Assembly: GCA_934089275.1 (NCBI GenBank)
Contig: CAKOJJ010000012.1
Span: 1 to 39,067, forward strand
Origin: an uncultured Bacilli bacterium
GTDB taxonomy: Bacteria; Bacillota_I; Bacilli_A; RF39; UBA660
DNA: 39,067 nt
Direction: 5' to 3'
The notes under the pieces were generated by a model that made no database searches, was not told the origin of the DNA, and saw nothing but the letters and a program-made list of their open reading frames with translations. The stretch's first letter is position 1. Every line of letters begins with the position of its first letter. Below, one piece after another: positions 8,215 to 15,487 of this stretch. The position numbers and the translations under genes are program-made.

Positions 8215-8703
8215 ATGAAAAGAAAGATTTTTGTGAGTTTGCTTGCTTTAGTTATGTGCTTTACTTTAGGAGGATGTGTTTTTGGCTCAAAGAATAAAAC
8301 CTATACAAGCCATGGCATATCTGTTACGATGAATGATAAATTCCAAGAAAAATCCATCGTATCTCAAACAGTTTATTTAGAAAGCACTGAAGCTATATTT
8401 TCAGCATTAAAAGAAGATTTTTCAGCTTTAGAATCAATAAACTTAGGAAAAAGTGCTTCATTAAATGATTATGCAAAAGCAGTAGTAGCAAATAATAACG
8501 CTGATTATGAGATTAAAGAAGAAGATGGTTTAACATATTTTGAATATGAAAAAACTGTTTCTGGAAAAGATTTCTATTATTTAGCTTGTGTCTATAAATC
8601 AGATGATGCATTCTGGTTAGTAAATTTTGCAAGTGAAACTTCTAATAAAGGTAAGTATCAACCCCTATTTAAACGTTGGGCAAAAACAGTAAAATTTGAA
8701 TAA
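8215..8703 (+). CDS. hypothetical lipoprotein
   Basis: 162 residues. A type II signal peptide ends in LGGC with the lipidated Cys at residue 21. The start ATG 8215 follows AAAGGAG; an upstream in-frame ATG at 8194 has no ribosome binding site. The rest resembles small PsbP/DUF-type surface lipoproteins with beta-strand patterns (THGISVTMNDKF, TYFEYEKTVSGKDFYYLACVYK, FWLVNFASE), and ends in KRWAKTVKFE. Ligand and role are unknown. It is the second gene of a two-gene unit closed by a strong terminator. Confidence 0.8.
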   Translation: MKRKIFVSLLALVMCFTLGGCVFGSKNKTYTSHGISVTMNDKFQEKSIVSQTVYLESTEAIFSALKEDFSALESINLGKSASLNDYAKAVVANNNADYEIKEEDGLTYFEYEKTVSGKDFYYLACVYKSDDAFWLVNFASETSNKGKYQPLFKRWAKTVKFE

Positions 8704-8704
8704 T

Positions 8705-8740
8705 AAAAAAGAAGATTTATTTTTGAATCTTCTTTTTATT
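8705..8740. terminator. bidirectional terminator between convergent genes
   Basis: AAAAAGAAGATT (8706-8717) pairs with AATCTTCTTTTT (8726-8737). Both strands have T-rich 3' sides, so it serves the lipoprotein gene on the plus strand and the membrane protein gene on the minus strand. Confidence 0.9.
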
Positions 8741-9448
8741 TATTTTGTTTTTAAATTTACTATTTTTCTTTTCGTCTTTTTTATATTTTTTAATATATTC
8801 TTTTAAATCAATTGATTGTTTAAAAGGAAATAAGAAAGAATATTTTTCATGCCTTTTCTTTTGCATTTCTTTAATATGACTTTTAAGTTCTTCATATCTA
8901 AGTTCAACACCTGAGTCTTTAGCATACTTTCTAACTTTAGATAAAGTTTTATTAGAATAAATGAAATCAATAATAATAACTCCAGTAAATAGACCTAATA
9001 TAAATGAGAACGATAAGTTTTGATTAAACCATTCAAGTTTACTTATTATAAAGTCTGCTAAGAAAAAGTAATAAAATGCTCCAGCTAATGTCCATATAAG
9101 CGAGAAAAGAGGACAAATGATACCTTTGTAATTTCCCCAAAGGCCACTATAATCCCATAATTTTACTGGTTTATTAACAAATGATAACCCGCCAATAAAT
9201 TCAATTAATGTCATTGTAGCACCCATAAGAAGAATAACTATCCATGCAGGCAAGTTCATATCAGCAAATATTAAATATATTCCTGTCAAAGCACATAAAC
9301 CAAAACCATAAATTGGTAAATAAGGGCCGATCAAAGATCCAGGATTAACCCATTTTCCATGAACAATTTTTCTAAAAAAAAGTTCTATTACCCAACCAGT
9401 TGTGCTACCTATATAAAATATAAAAATAAACTTTAAAAATAAATTCAC
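8717..9448 (-). CDS. putative ABC-transporter-type membrane protein (PF06541 family)
   Basis: 243 residues with five hydrophobic helices in the first 165 residues and a highly basic C-terminal tail (about 165-243) on the cytosolic side. The motifs GWVIELFFRK, KWVNPGSLIGPYLPIYGFG and KLWDYSGLWGNYKGIICPLFSLIW are the signature of the PF06541 family, annotated as putative ABC transporter type IV / CmpB. The function of the family is unproven and no ATPase is adjacent. The start codon is GTG with AAGGA about nine bases upstream. Confidence 0.85.
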   Translation of the reverse strand: MNLFLKFIFIFYIGSTTGWVIELFFRKIVHGKWVNPGSLIGPYLPIYGFGLCALTGIYLIFADMNLPAWIVILLMGATMTLIEFIGGLSFVNKPVKLWDYSGLWGNYKGIICPLFSLIWTLAGAFYYFFLADFIISKLEWFNQNLSFSFILGLFTGVIIIDFIYSNKTLSKVRKYAKDSGVELRYEELKSHIKEMQKKRHEKYSFLFPFKQSIDLKEYIKKYKKDEKKNSKFKNKINKKKIQK

Positions 9449-9637
9449 TATACCACATCCTTATTGTAATTATAGCATCTATAGATATTATTTAAATATA
9501 TTTGTAAAACTAAATGTAAAATAGTAGTATAAATACGATTAGATAATTAATCTTACATAATTATGTTACTTTATAAAAATATATTTACTTTATATAACTT
9601 CAAGCACTATAATAAAAACAAGAAAAGAGGTTAAAAT

Positions 9638-9889
9638 ATGAATTTAAATTCATCATCATTTTCAGGAGCTTCTGGAAAAGACTTAGATTATGTTGTAATG
9701 CAAGTTACATTAAAGGAAAAATTCCTTGGCACTGGTTCAGGAAATTTAACGGAACTTGAAGCAGTGATTAATGCACAAGCTGCTAAGGGATACAGACTTC
9801 ATACTATTACAACATCCAATGGTGGAAGTAAAGGACTTATGGGTGGAGATAGAATTCAAGCAACTTTAGTGTTTGAAAAAATAAAATAG
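9638..9889 (+). CDS. DUF4177 family protein
   Basis: 83 residues with the DUF4177 pattern: a strand (LDYVVMQVTLK), then LTELEAVINAQAAKGYRLHTITT, then a Gly-rich loop and a final strand ATLVFEK. These are small soluble alpha/beta proteins of unknown function. ATG 9638 follows AAAGAGG. It is a single-gene unit with its own terminator. Confidence 0.8.
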   Translation: MNLNSSSFSGASGKDLDYVVMQVTLKEKFLGTGSGNLTELEAVINAQAAKGYRLHTITTSNGGSKGLMGGDRIQATLVFEKIK

Positions 9890-9900
9890 TCATCTAGTCA

Positions 9901-9927
9901 AAACTATTAACGTTGTTAATAGTTTTT
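9901..9927 (+). terminator. intrinsic terminator of the DUF4177 gene
   Basis: AAACTATTAA (9901-9910) pairs with TTAATAGTTT (9916-9925), loop of five, then T residues. Confidence 0.85.
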
Positions 9928-10212
9928 ATTAATGAATTTAAACTGTTTTAGGTTTTTACAATTAAAAAGACAAAAACTTTCTATAATATATGCTAATGAT
10001 AAATATTTAATAAAAAACTTGTAGATGATGCATAAAAAAACACCAATTGTATTAGTGTTTTTTTGATAAATTCGAACTAAAAAGTTCTACCAATAATCTT
10101 ACTCGCATGTATCATTGTGTAGTATACAACTTAGTTTTTTTATAAAATGCAACTTAAGCTCCTCATGCTAATATTTTGTAGTATATTATTCTAAATTTTA
10201 AAAGATTTACTT
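9928..10212. other. gene-free stretch with two hairpins
   Basis: With the terminator before it, this 323-base gap holds no credible reading frame. A hairpin at 10034-10064 has a 7-A left flank, AAAAAAACAC pairing with GTGTTTTTTT, so it could stop transcription on either strand, including the minus-strand ATPase gene that ends at 10213. A second imperfect structure spans 10075-10141: AACTAAAAAGTTCTAC pairs with bulges to GTAG...AACTTAGTT and is followed by seven T. It could be a second terminator or a short structured RNA. Confidence 0.5.
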
Positions 10213-11439
10213 TTAAATATTATTAATAAAATCATTTATTTTTGATAAATCAGGATTATTAATCAAAAGATTTTCTTGTAAAGCTCTCTCGATATTTTTA
10301 TCCTTTGTAATAATCCCTTTTTTTATAGAATCAGAAATATTAAAAAAACTATATTTGTTTTGCCTATTATCAATATAATATAACTGATCATTATCTACGT
10401 GTATAGCCAAATCAATTGAATGAGTTGTAAAAAATAATTGATTAAAAGTTTTTTTCTTCAATTTTTGGATAATCATTACTAAAAAAATTGCTAAAGAAGG
10501 ATGTAATGACATCTCAATTTCATCTACAAATACTATTCTATTATTTTCAATAGAATTAATTAATTTACAACCTAGTATAATTATCTTTTTGGTTCCAACT
10601 GATAATTGCTCAAAATACAATTTATTATTGTCTTTATTTAAAAATATTATTATCTCTTGATTATCTTTCTTTTCTATATCAGTTTTAACAATTTTATCAT
10701 CAGCCAAATTGCATAGTTTGTTAAAAACAACTTTATGATTTTTATAAAATGAATTTAAATTAACAGAATCACCAACAAAAATAAAATCCATATTATTAAT
10801 AATTTCATTTCCAATGGTATCATAATACTCTATGAATTCATTTGTAATGTTCAAATTATTATTTTTATATAATAAAGTAGATCCCAATTGACTTTCTATA
10901 ATATTATTTACAGAAAAAATAGTTATTTCTCTTTTCGAATTAAACCTTTTTTTATAAGTTAATTTTTCTTCTTTAACTCCATTTTTTTTGTAATCGTAAT
11001 CATACAATAAAGAATAAGTATAATAACCGCAAATATTATGACCATTGTCCGGAATATACATTTCCATAGAAATATAAGTATCCTCTAAAGAATGATTGAT
11101 ATTCGCTGTTGGTAATTTCAAATTATTAAAATCATCCAATATTTCTTCTAACATTTCTTTCGGTAATTGCTTTATTTGTTCAATAAAATTTTTATTTTTA
11201 TTAGCTGACTTTCTAAAAGGAAAATTCACAAAGGTTTGAATTGTTGCAAATGCATTTAAAATACTTGTCTTTCCACTTCCGTTACTACCAATTATGCCAA
11301 TATTTCTAAGAATATTTACTCCATCATCTGTTGATACAAAAGGGTTATCACTTCTTTTTATTTTATTACTAGCTAAGCAATCAATTATGATTTCGTTTTC
11401 TATTCCCATAAAATTTTTTATCACAGAACGTACTATCAT
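10213..11439 (-). CDS. AAA family ATPase (AAA_15/AAA_21, OLD/AbiL-like ATP-binding protein)
   Basis: 408 residues. An SMC/ABC-like ATPase: Walker A GSNGSGKT at residues 51-58, an ABC-like signature LSVGTKK at about 279-285, Walker B RIVFVDEIEMSLHP at about 301-313 (D306, E307) and an H-loop TTHS with His 340. The middle (60-270) is variable. The protein ends soon after the H-loop with no Toprim or nuclease domain. Proteins of this class are common in phage defence and abortive-infection loci, where a second gene usually supplies the effector. No partner follows it on its strand. The gene stands alone, divergent from a possible small RNA and the 11838 gene. ATG 11439 follows AGGTGAT. A defence role is inference from family and context. 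Confidence 0.85.
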   Translation of the reverse strand: MIVRSVIKNFMGIENEIIIDCLASNKIKRSDNPFVSTDDGVNILRNIGIIGSNGSGKTSILNAFATIQTFVNFPFRKSANKNKNFIEQIKQLPKEMLEEILDDFNNLKLPTANINHSLEDTYISMEMYIPDNGHNICGYYTYSLLYDYDYKKNGVKEEKLTYKKRFNSKREITIFSVNNIIESQLGSTLLYKNNNLNITNEFIEYYDTIGNEIINNMDFIFVGDSVNLNSFYKNHKVVFNKLCNLADDKIVKTDIEKKDNQEIIIFLNKDNNKLYFEQLSVGTKKIIILGCKLINSIENNRIVFVDEIEMSLHPSLAIFLVMIIQKLKKKTFNQLFFTTHSIDLAIHVDNDQLYYIDNRQNKYSFFNISDSIKKGIITKDKNIERALQENLLINNPDLSKINDFINNI

Positions 11440-11567
11440 ATCATCACCTGCAGTAATATTATATCATTTTGAGGTAAAATGTCAACACAAAATTGTATAA
11501 TTCAATGGTTAAAACGCTTTAAAATAATCATTACTGGTTAAAATGTAACAGAAACCGCCTTTTTTAT

Positions 11568-11596
11568 TTGACAAATTTTATAAAAGATGGTATATT
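11568..11596 (+). promoter_or_regulatory. strong sigma-A type promoter in the ATPase/11838 intergenic region
   Basis: TTGACA (11568-11573), exactly 17 bases, then TATATT (11591-11596). It is the best -35 box in the window. The start of transcription is expected near 11603, about 235 bases ahead of the next start codon and before a strong terminator. Confidence 0.8.
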
Positions 11597-11602
11597 CAAA
11601 GT

Positions 11603-11787
11603 GTTCTAAAGAGAGTATATCTTAATAGAATAAAAAAACTATCATAAAGATAGTCAAAGCACTATGTAATCACGACAAAACATAGCCAAGAAAACGAGAA
11701 AATTTATATGTCTTCCTGTAGTAATAATGATACCATAAATAATCATTTTAATCAAGTCTAATGCTACATGAAGCAATAGATTTTTTT
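11603..11787 (+). ncRNA. candidate small non-coding RNA or attenuated leader
   Basis: About 185 bases bounded by a consensus promoter and an intrinsic terminator, with no gene of normal size inside. Visible structure: ACTATC-ATAAA-GATAGT hairpin at 11639-11655, CTATG/CATAG pair around 11662-11685, AATGAT/ATCATT around 11726-11747, and the terminator. It does not match any RNA family I recognise (not 6S, tmRNA, RNase P, SRP or a T-box). A 17-codon frame (ATG 11708 to TAA 11761) whose stop overlaps the terminator stem could make it a leader-peptide attenuator, but its ribosome binding site is poor. Boundaries are inferred from the signals. Confidence 0.55.
11757..11787 (+). terminator. intrinsic terminator ahead of the 11838 gene
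   Basis: TCTA-A-TGCT (11757-11765), loop ACATGA, AGCA-A-TAGA (11772-11780), then seven T (11781-11787). The stem has eight pairs with one A-A mismatch. It would end transcripts from the 11568 promoter before the downstream gene. Confidence 0.8.
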
Positions 11788-11837
11788 CTTGGACAAAAAA
11801 TTACATAGCAATTAAATTTTGCAAGGAGGAAATTAAA

Positions 11838-12704
11838 ATGAAATTTAATGAAAAGTATCATATTAAAGATACAAGCGAATATATTGATATTGATTTGGAA
11901 ACAGATAACAAATTATTTGTTGATCCATATTTAATATATTTAGGCAAAGATGAAATGAGTATAAGATGCTCAAACAGAATAGTAAATTATTTTACACAAT
12001 TATTAGAAGCGGCCGAAAATGGCGATGATAATGCAGGACATTATCTTGTTAAATATTTACAAGAAAATAATGAGGTTAGATTGGGATATTCTAAATCTGT
12101 TCCATGTGGTAAAGGACTTGGAAAAAACAAAGGATTGGAATTGTTTAACAATATCAAAAATTCCAAAGCAATGAAATCAGGATTAGTAAAAGATATATTT
12201 GATGCAAGCATAATGTTAGAGAATGTAGGAAATGATAAGATTTCAGATTTAACAATATGCATAATACTAGAAGAATTGATAGAATATACTCAAAAAATAT
12301 GCTTAAAATATAACATTCCAATGTTCAAACAAAAATTAAATCGACCAATTTGGTCGGATTCAAACAATAAATGGATAGAAAAAATAGATGTTTTATTACC
12401 ACAACACAATAGCGTTCCAATTATTCTAATACCTAATTCTTATGCAAACCCTATGTTAGTCTATACGTACAATAGATTTTACAACTATCAAATGATGCCA
12501 TACTACGAAACATTAGCGTTAAAAGATCCGAGTAATGGATTAGTTAGAATATTAAAACGTGGAATAGTACCAGCTAAATCTAAAATCCGAAAAAAGTATC
12601 CATGTAGCAAACCCAATGTTGTAGATTTTATTTATGAGAATCCGTTAGAATATTTATCTTACAAATATAGGCAACTTAAATATGTAAATTACAATAATAT
12701 TTAA
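11838..12704 (+). CDS. hypothetical protein with an N-terminal FVDP motif
   Basis: 288 residues, no signal peptide or membrane segment. It is not a family I can name with confidence. The layout (YIDIDLETDNKLFVDPYLI near residue 15, then KISDLTICIILEELIEYTQKIC near 133, then IDVLLP and IILIPNSY) recalls an uncharacterised family seen in accessory regions, usually longer, so this copy may be shortened. ATG 11838 has an excellent Shine-Dalgarno AAGGAGGA. A weak promoter (TTGGAC at 11789, TTAAAT at 11812) could drive it alone; otherwise it depends on read-through of the terminator at 11757. It is flanked by a 15-base inverted repeat. A link to the divergent ATPase is possible but not shown. Confidence 0.75.
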   Translation: MKFNEKYHIKDTSEYIDIDLETDNKLFVDPYLIYLGKDEMSIRCSNRIVNYFTQLLEAAENGDDNAGHYLVKYLQENNEVRLGYSKSVPCGKGLGKNKGLELFNNIKNSKAMKSGLVKDIFDASIMLENVGNDKISDLTICIILEELIEYTQKICLKYNIPMFKQKLNRPIWSDSNNKWIEKIDVLLPQHNSVPIILIPNSYANPMLVYTYNRFYNYQMMPYYETLALKDPSNGLVRILKRGIVPAKSKIRKKYPCSKPNVVDFIYENPLEYLSYKYRQLKYVNYNNI

Positions 12705-12721
12705 AAAATAGACTTGATTAA

Positions 12722-12751
12722 AAAAAACAACTTAAAAAAAGTTGTTTTTTT
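12722..12751 (+). terminator. intrinsic terminator of the 11838 gene
   Basis: AAAAAACAACTT (12722-12733) pairs with AAGTTGTTTTTT (12739-12750), loop of five A. Confidence 0.85.
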
Positions 12752-12909
12752 ATTTATAAAATTTTCTACTTCCTTATCAATTTTTTTATAACACCAACTC
12801 CTAAAGTGCTTTTTTTTCGTCAAATTCATTTTATCTTGAGTTATTCGTGTATTAATTTAATTATTTGAAAATTCATTAATTCTTTCACTTTAAACTAGTG
12901 CTAATAACC

Positions 12910-13199
12910 TTAAATTACTTGTTTTGAAATTTCAATAACTTGGGTGATTACAATAACTGCATCATAACTTGTAAGTATTGTTATATGTAAAACCTTTAAA
13001 TTATTAGAAAGAGGTGTAGCAATTTCAGCATAGTAATGTGAATTACCATTTTGTTTTACTTTATGAATTTTTTTCTTTTGTATAATAAAATTTTTTATCC
13101 GTTTAATATTTAATTTAAAATCATACTCATTTCTTCTCTTGTCTTTTTAAGGTACACTAAGTTATAGATGCTTTTAGTTTTTGATATATATTCCACCAT
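12910..13199 (-). pseudogene. remnant of an unrecognised gene, frameshifted
   Basis: Reading the minus strand, codons from 13199 give MVEYISKTKSIYNLVYLKK and run on to TREEMS. A single frameshift near 13125-13135 is needed to continue into EYDFKLNIKRIKNF and then HYYAEIATPLSNN, ending with TSYDAVIVITQVIEISKQ at the TAA at 12910. The length of 290 bases is not a multiple of three. Codon choice and amino-acid make-up are those of a real protein in both pieces. The first ATG has no Shine-Dalgarno, so the start is probably lost as well. I do not recognise the family. The rest of the surrounding 1 kb has no frame of note, which fits decay after insertion or loss of an accessory gene. Confidence 0.6.
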
Positions 13200-13685
13200 T
13201 TTTAATAAACTGTATTATAAAATTTATACTTAAAAATTGTTGCTTACTTAAAATTTATATACAGTAACGCTAATATCAATATCTTTTCGTATTCTTATTG
13301 AATGAATATAATGCTTAATATATTTAGTGAAATTAAAAGTTTTCTTATAAATTTTCTTTTAAAGTAGACGCTCCATATTATTTACAAATAAAATCATTAT
13401 CTTATCTTCTTATGCTTTTCATGATTGTAATTATCACCCCATTTCATGCACATAAAGGATTTAAAAATAAATTATAAACTTTTTGTAAAATATTGTAATG
13501 ATTGAAAAATGTTTGCTAAAATGATTTTATACAAGAGGTATTAAAAAAAGTTCAACGGATGTTCTAATTGGTAGGCAATAAGTAAACTAACCTTTCACCA
13601 AAAAATTTGGAGAACATAAGAATCTCAATTGAGAAATGGTGTGATCAAGTTAAATGAAGAAGTTACTATTTTTACTAAATACTAC
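13200..13685. other. gene-free decayed stretch
   Basis: Part of a gap of about 1 kb between the 11838 gene and the lipoprotein at 13739. No frame with a start, a ribosome binding site and normal composition was found on either strand. Short protein-like runs on the minus strand (for example RIRKDIDISVTVYKF near 13270-13315) suggest further gene debris. Around 13560-13616 TGTTCTAATT can pair with AATT...AGAACA, and CTCAATTGAG at 13623-13632 is a small palindrome; these may be part of a structured transcript. Confidence 0.4.
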
Positions 13686-13718
13686 AAAAAAAGAGTACTG
13701 AAATTATTTCAATACTCT
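13686..13718 (-). terminator. intrinsic terminator of the 13739 lipoprotein gene
   Basis: On the minus strand AGAGTATTGAAA pairs with TTTCAGTACTCT (one wobble pair), then seven T (complement of 13686-13692). Confidence 0.85.
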
Positions 13719-13738
13719 AATGCATCAACATGTTCTTC

Positions 13739-14320
13739 CTATTTAAAACCTAATCCACTAAAGAATTTAAGTTTTCCATCTTTACCAAAAGATGCAGTTA
13801 CATTACTACTTCCATCTTCTGCTACCCAGATATATTTATTCCAAGAACTAACTTCAATAAGAGTTCCATCAACGCCACCAACAGCGTTTTTAAATTCATC
13901 ATAGCTAATTCCATCGTTAATTCTTGCTTTAATGTCAGATAAGTTATCAAGTGTTACTTTACTATTTTTTAAAGTCTTCTTATCATATTCAACTTGTATA
14001 GTTATTATTTTATTACTAGAAGTTGAAATTGTAACAGTGATTTTTTTATCATTACCAAAATCATATTCATACTCGTTAAAAGAAGCATTTTCAACTTTAG
14101 TAGCTTCAAATCCTACTATATCATTTAATTCTTCTAAAGTGTTATCTAATGACATCTTTGTTAAGCATTCATAGTATGAACATTTTGATTTTACTGTTTG
14201 TTCAGTATTGTTTTTTAAATCATCGTTTTTTCCACTTGTGTTTTCTTTAGTGTTTGAACATCCTGCAGCGCAAATTAATACAAATAAACATGTTAACCCA
14301 ATCAAAAATTTATTTTTCAT
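13739..14320 (-). CDS. hypothetical lipoprotein
   Basis: 193 residues. The signal peptide ends in CAAGC with the lipidated Cys at residue 21. A polar linker (about 22-45) is followed by two similar beta-rich halves: MSLDNTLEELNDIVGFEAT and INDGISYDEFKNAVGGVDGT, each followed by a strand-rich segment ending near FGNDKKIT and FGKDGKLKFFSGLG. This two-repeat layout resembles the BLIP-like/DUF3862 lipoproteins of Firmicutes. ATG 14320 follows AGGAGGAAGAA. Single-gene unit. Function unknown; it should face outward from the membrane. Confidence 0.8.
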   Translation of the reverse strand: MKNKFLIGLTCLFVLICAAGCSNTKENTSGKNDDLKNNTEQTVKSKCSYYECLTKMSLDNTLEELNDIVGFEATKVENASFNEYEYDFGNDKKITVTISTSSNKIITIQVEYDKKTLKNSKVTLDNLSDIKARINDGISYDEFKNAVGGVDGTLIEVSSWNKYIWVAEDGSSNVTASFGKDGKLKFFSGLGFK

Positions 14321-14421
14321 CTTTCTTCCTCCTAGCTTAATTATAACCTATAATAAATTAATTGTATATAACCTACTATTAATTTAATGTAATAACTTAT
14401 GATAAAACTCTACAATCTAAC

Positions 14422-14448
14422 AAAAAAATCTAGAGTTAATACTCTAGA
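14422..14448 (-). terminator. intrinsic terminator of tRNA-Trp
   Basis: TCTAGAG (14429-14435) pairs with CTCTAGA (14442-14448); the minus strand has seven T behind it (complement of 14422-14428). Confidence 0.85.
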
Positions 14449-14486
14449 AATAATATATATAAATCGCCACATCGCGATTATTTACC

Positions 14487-14560
14487 TGGCAGGGGATGAG
14501 AGAATCGAACTCCCACCAAAGGTTTTGGAGACCCCTATCATACCATTTGACCAATCCCCT
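14487..14560 (-). tRNA. trnW: tRNA-Trp (anticodon CCA)
   Basis: A 74-base tRNA including an encoded 3' GCCA. The acceptor stem AGGGGAT pairs with ATCCCCT, the anticodon loop is CTCCAAA, and the T arm is GGGAGTTCGATTCTCTC-like. Anticodon CCA reads UGG only. No UCA-anticodon tRNA-Trp is seen, which fits the use of TGA as stop in this window. Confidence 0.95.
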
Positions 14561-14578
14561 AGGTCTAATAACAAAACT

Positions 14579-14607
14579 ATTTTATCATAACTGCTTTTAA
14601 TATTCAA
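14579..14607 (-). promoter_or_regulatory. promoter of tRNA-Trp
   Basis: Minus strand TTGAAT (complement of 14602-14607), 17 bases, TAAAAT (complement of 14579-14584). It lies within 25 bases of the divergent promoter at 14621. Confidence 0.65.
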
Positions 14608-14620
14608 TATAAATTTTGCG

Positions 14621-14629
14621 TGATATAAT
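14621..14629 (+). promoter_or_regulatory. extended -10 promoter of the radical SAM gene
   Basis: TGATATAAT at 14621-14629, 19 bases before the ATG at 14649. Confidence 0.75.
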
Positions 14630-14648
14630 AAAGAAACGGAGGAACTGT

Positions 14649-15446
14649 ATGTATAAGAAAGTATATGTTGAAATAACTAATAATTGCAACCTTAACTGTG
14701 ATTTTTGTATTCATAATGAGAGGCCAAAAAAATTTATGAACTTTGATGAATTTAAAATTATTTTGGAAAAACTTAAAGGCCACACACAATATATATACTT
14801 ACATGTATTAGGTGAACCTCTTCTTCATCCAAACATAAATGAGTTCATTAATTTTGCAGCATCTGATTTCAACGTTAATTTAACAACAAATGGTTACCTT
14901 ATAAAAAGGATAAAAGAAAATAAAAATATAAGGCAAATAAATATATCTTTACAAAGTTTTGATGAAAAATATAAAAAAAGTCTTCAAAATTACATGAGTG
15001 ATATTTTTTCATCAGTTGATACTTTAAAACATACAACATATATTTCTTATCGAATTTGGGTAGAAAATAAGTATACAGATGAAATATTAAATATTTTAAG
15101 CAAAAAATATAATATGAAATTAGATAAAACTCTAAGTAAAAACATAACTTTAGAAAAAAATGTGTTTCTAAGTTTTAATGATGAGTTTACGTGGCCTGAT
15201 TTAAACAATGAAAAAACGTATGAAAAAGGAATTTGTTATGCTTTAAAAGACCATATTGGAATACTTGTTGATGGAACTGTAATTCCATGCTGCTTAGATT
15301 CAAAAGGAACTATTAATCTTGGAAATATTTATAAATCAACAATTGAAGAAATTATAAATAGTGAAAGATATCAAAATATGCTAACTGGATTTTTAAATAA
15401 TAAAAAATGTGAAGAATTATGTAAAAAATGTAATTTTATAAAGTAA
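14649..15446 (+). CDS. radical SAM protein with SPASM-type domain
   Basis: 265 residues. The cluster motif is C13-x3-C17-x2-C20 at the very N-terminus, next to the first strand (YVEITNNCNLNC). A GEPLLHPN loop at about 61-68 corresponds to the GGE SAM-binding motif. The C-terminal part has further Cys: GICYALKD, VIPCCLD and CEELCKKC, the layout of a SPASM or twitch domain carrying auxiliary iron-sulfur clusters. Such enzymes modify peptides or proteins or act in cofactor synthesis. No substrate peptide gene was seen next to it, so the substrate is unknown. ATG 14649 follows CGGAGGA; an upstream in-frame ATG at 14616 overlaps the promoter. Confidence 0.9.
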   Translation: MYKKVYVEITNNCNLNCDFCIHNERPKKFMNFDEFKIILEKLKGHTQYIYLHVLGEPLLHPNINEFINFAASDFNVNLTTNGYLIKRIKENKNIRQINISLQSFDEKYKKSLQNYMSDIFSSVDTLKHTTYISYRIWVENKYTDEILNILSKKYNMKLDKTLSKNITLEKNVFLSFNDEFTWPDLNNEKTYEKGICYALKDHIGILVDGTVIPCCLDSKGTINLGNIYKSTIEEIINSERYQNMLTGFLNNKKCEELCKKCNFIK

Positions 15447-15453
15447 TAATATG

Positions 15454-15462
15454 TGTTATAAT
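15454..15462 (+). promoter_or_regulatory. extended -10 promoter of the 15488 gene
   Basis: TGTTATAAT at 15454-15462, 25 bases before the ATG at 15488. It lies just after the radical SAM stop codon. Confidence 0.7.
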
Positions 15463-15487
15463 GTAGCATGTAAAGTAGGTGAATATT

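Larger units (their letters stand above)
11746..12723. repeat. 15-base inverted repeat flanking the 11838 gene
   Basis: TTTTAATCAAGTCTA at 11746-11760 is the exact reverse complement of TAGACTTGATTAAAA at 12709-12723. The left copy leads into the upstream terminator and the right copy leads into the downstream one. No target-site duplication was seen. It may be the edge of a small element, an RNA-RNA pairing site, or chance in AT-rich DNA. Confidence 0.5.

Noticed and set aside
11568..11787. tracrRNA or CRISPR-related RNA
   Set aside because: No cas gene, no repeat-spacer array and no repeat-like sequence anywhere in the window.
10213..13199. Insertion sequence or integrase-borne island
   Set aside because: No transposase, integrase or target-site duplication was found; only one 15-base inverted repeat, which may be chance.
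13556..13632. T-box leader
   Set aside because: No T-box core (TGGNACC) or specifier loop, and no aminoacyl-tRNA synthetase or amino acid gene downstream.
13629..13904. 91-codon frame on the plus strand over the end of the lipoprotein gene
   Set aside because: It runs through the lipoprotein terminator and antisense to a lipoprotein gene with a clear signal peptide and ribosome binding site; its composition is Ser/Pro/Leu-rich antisense type.
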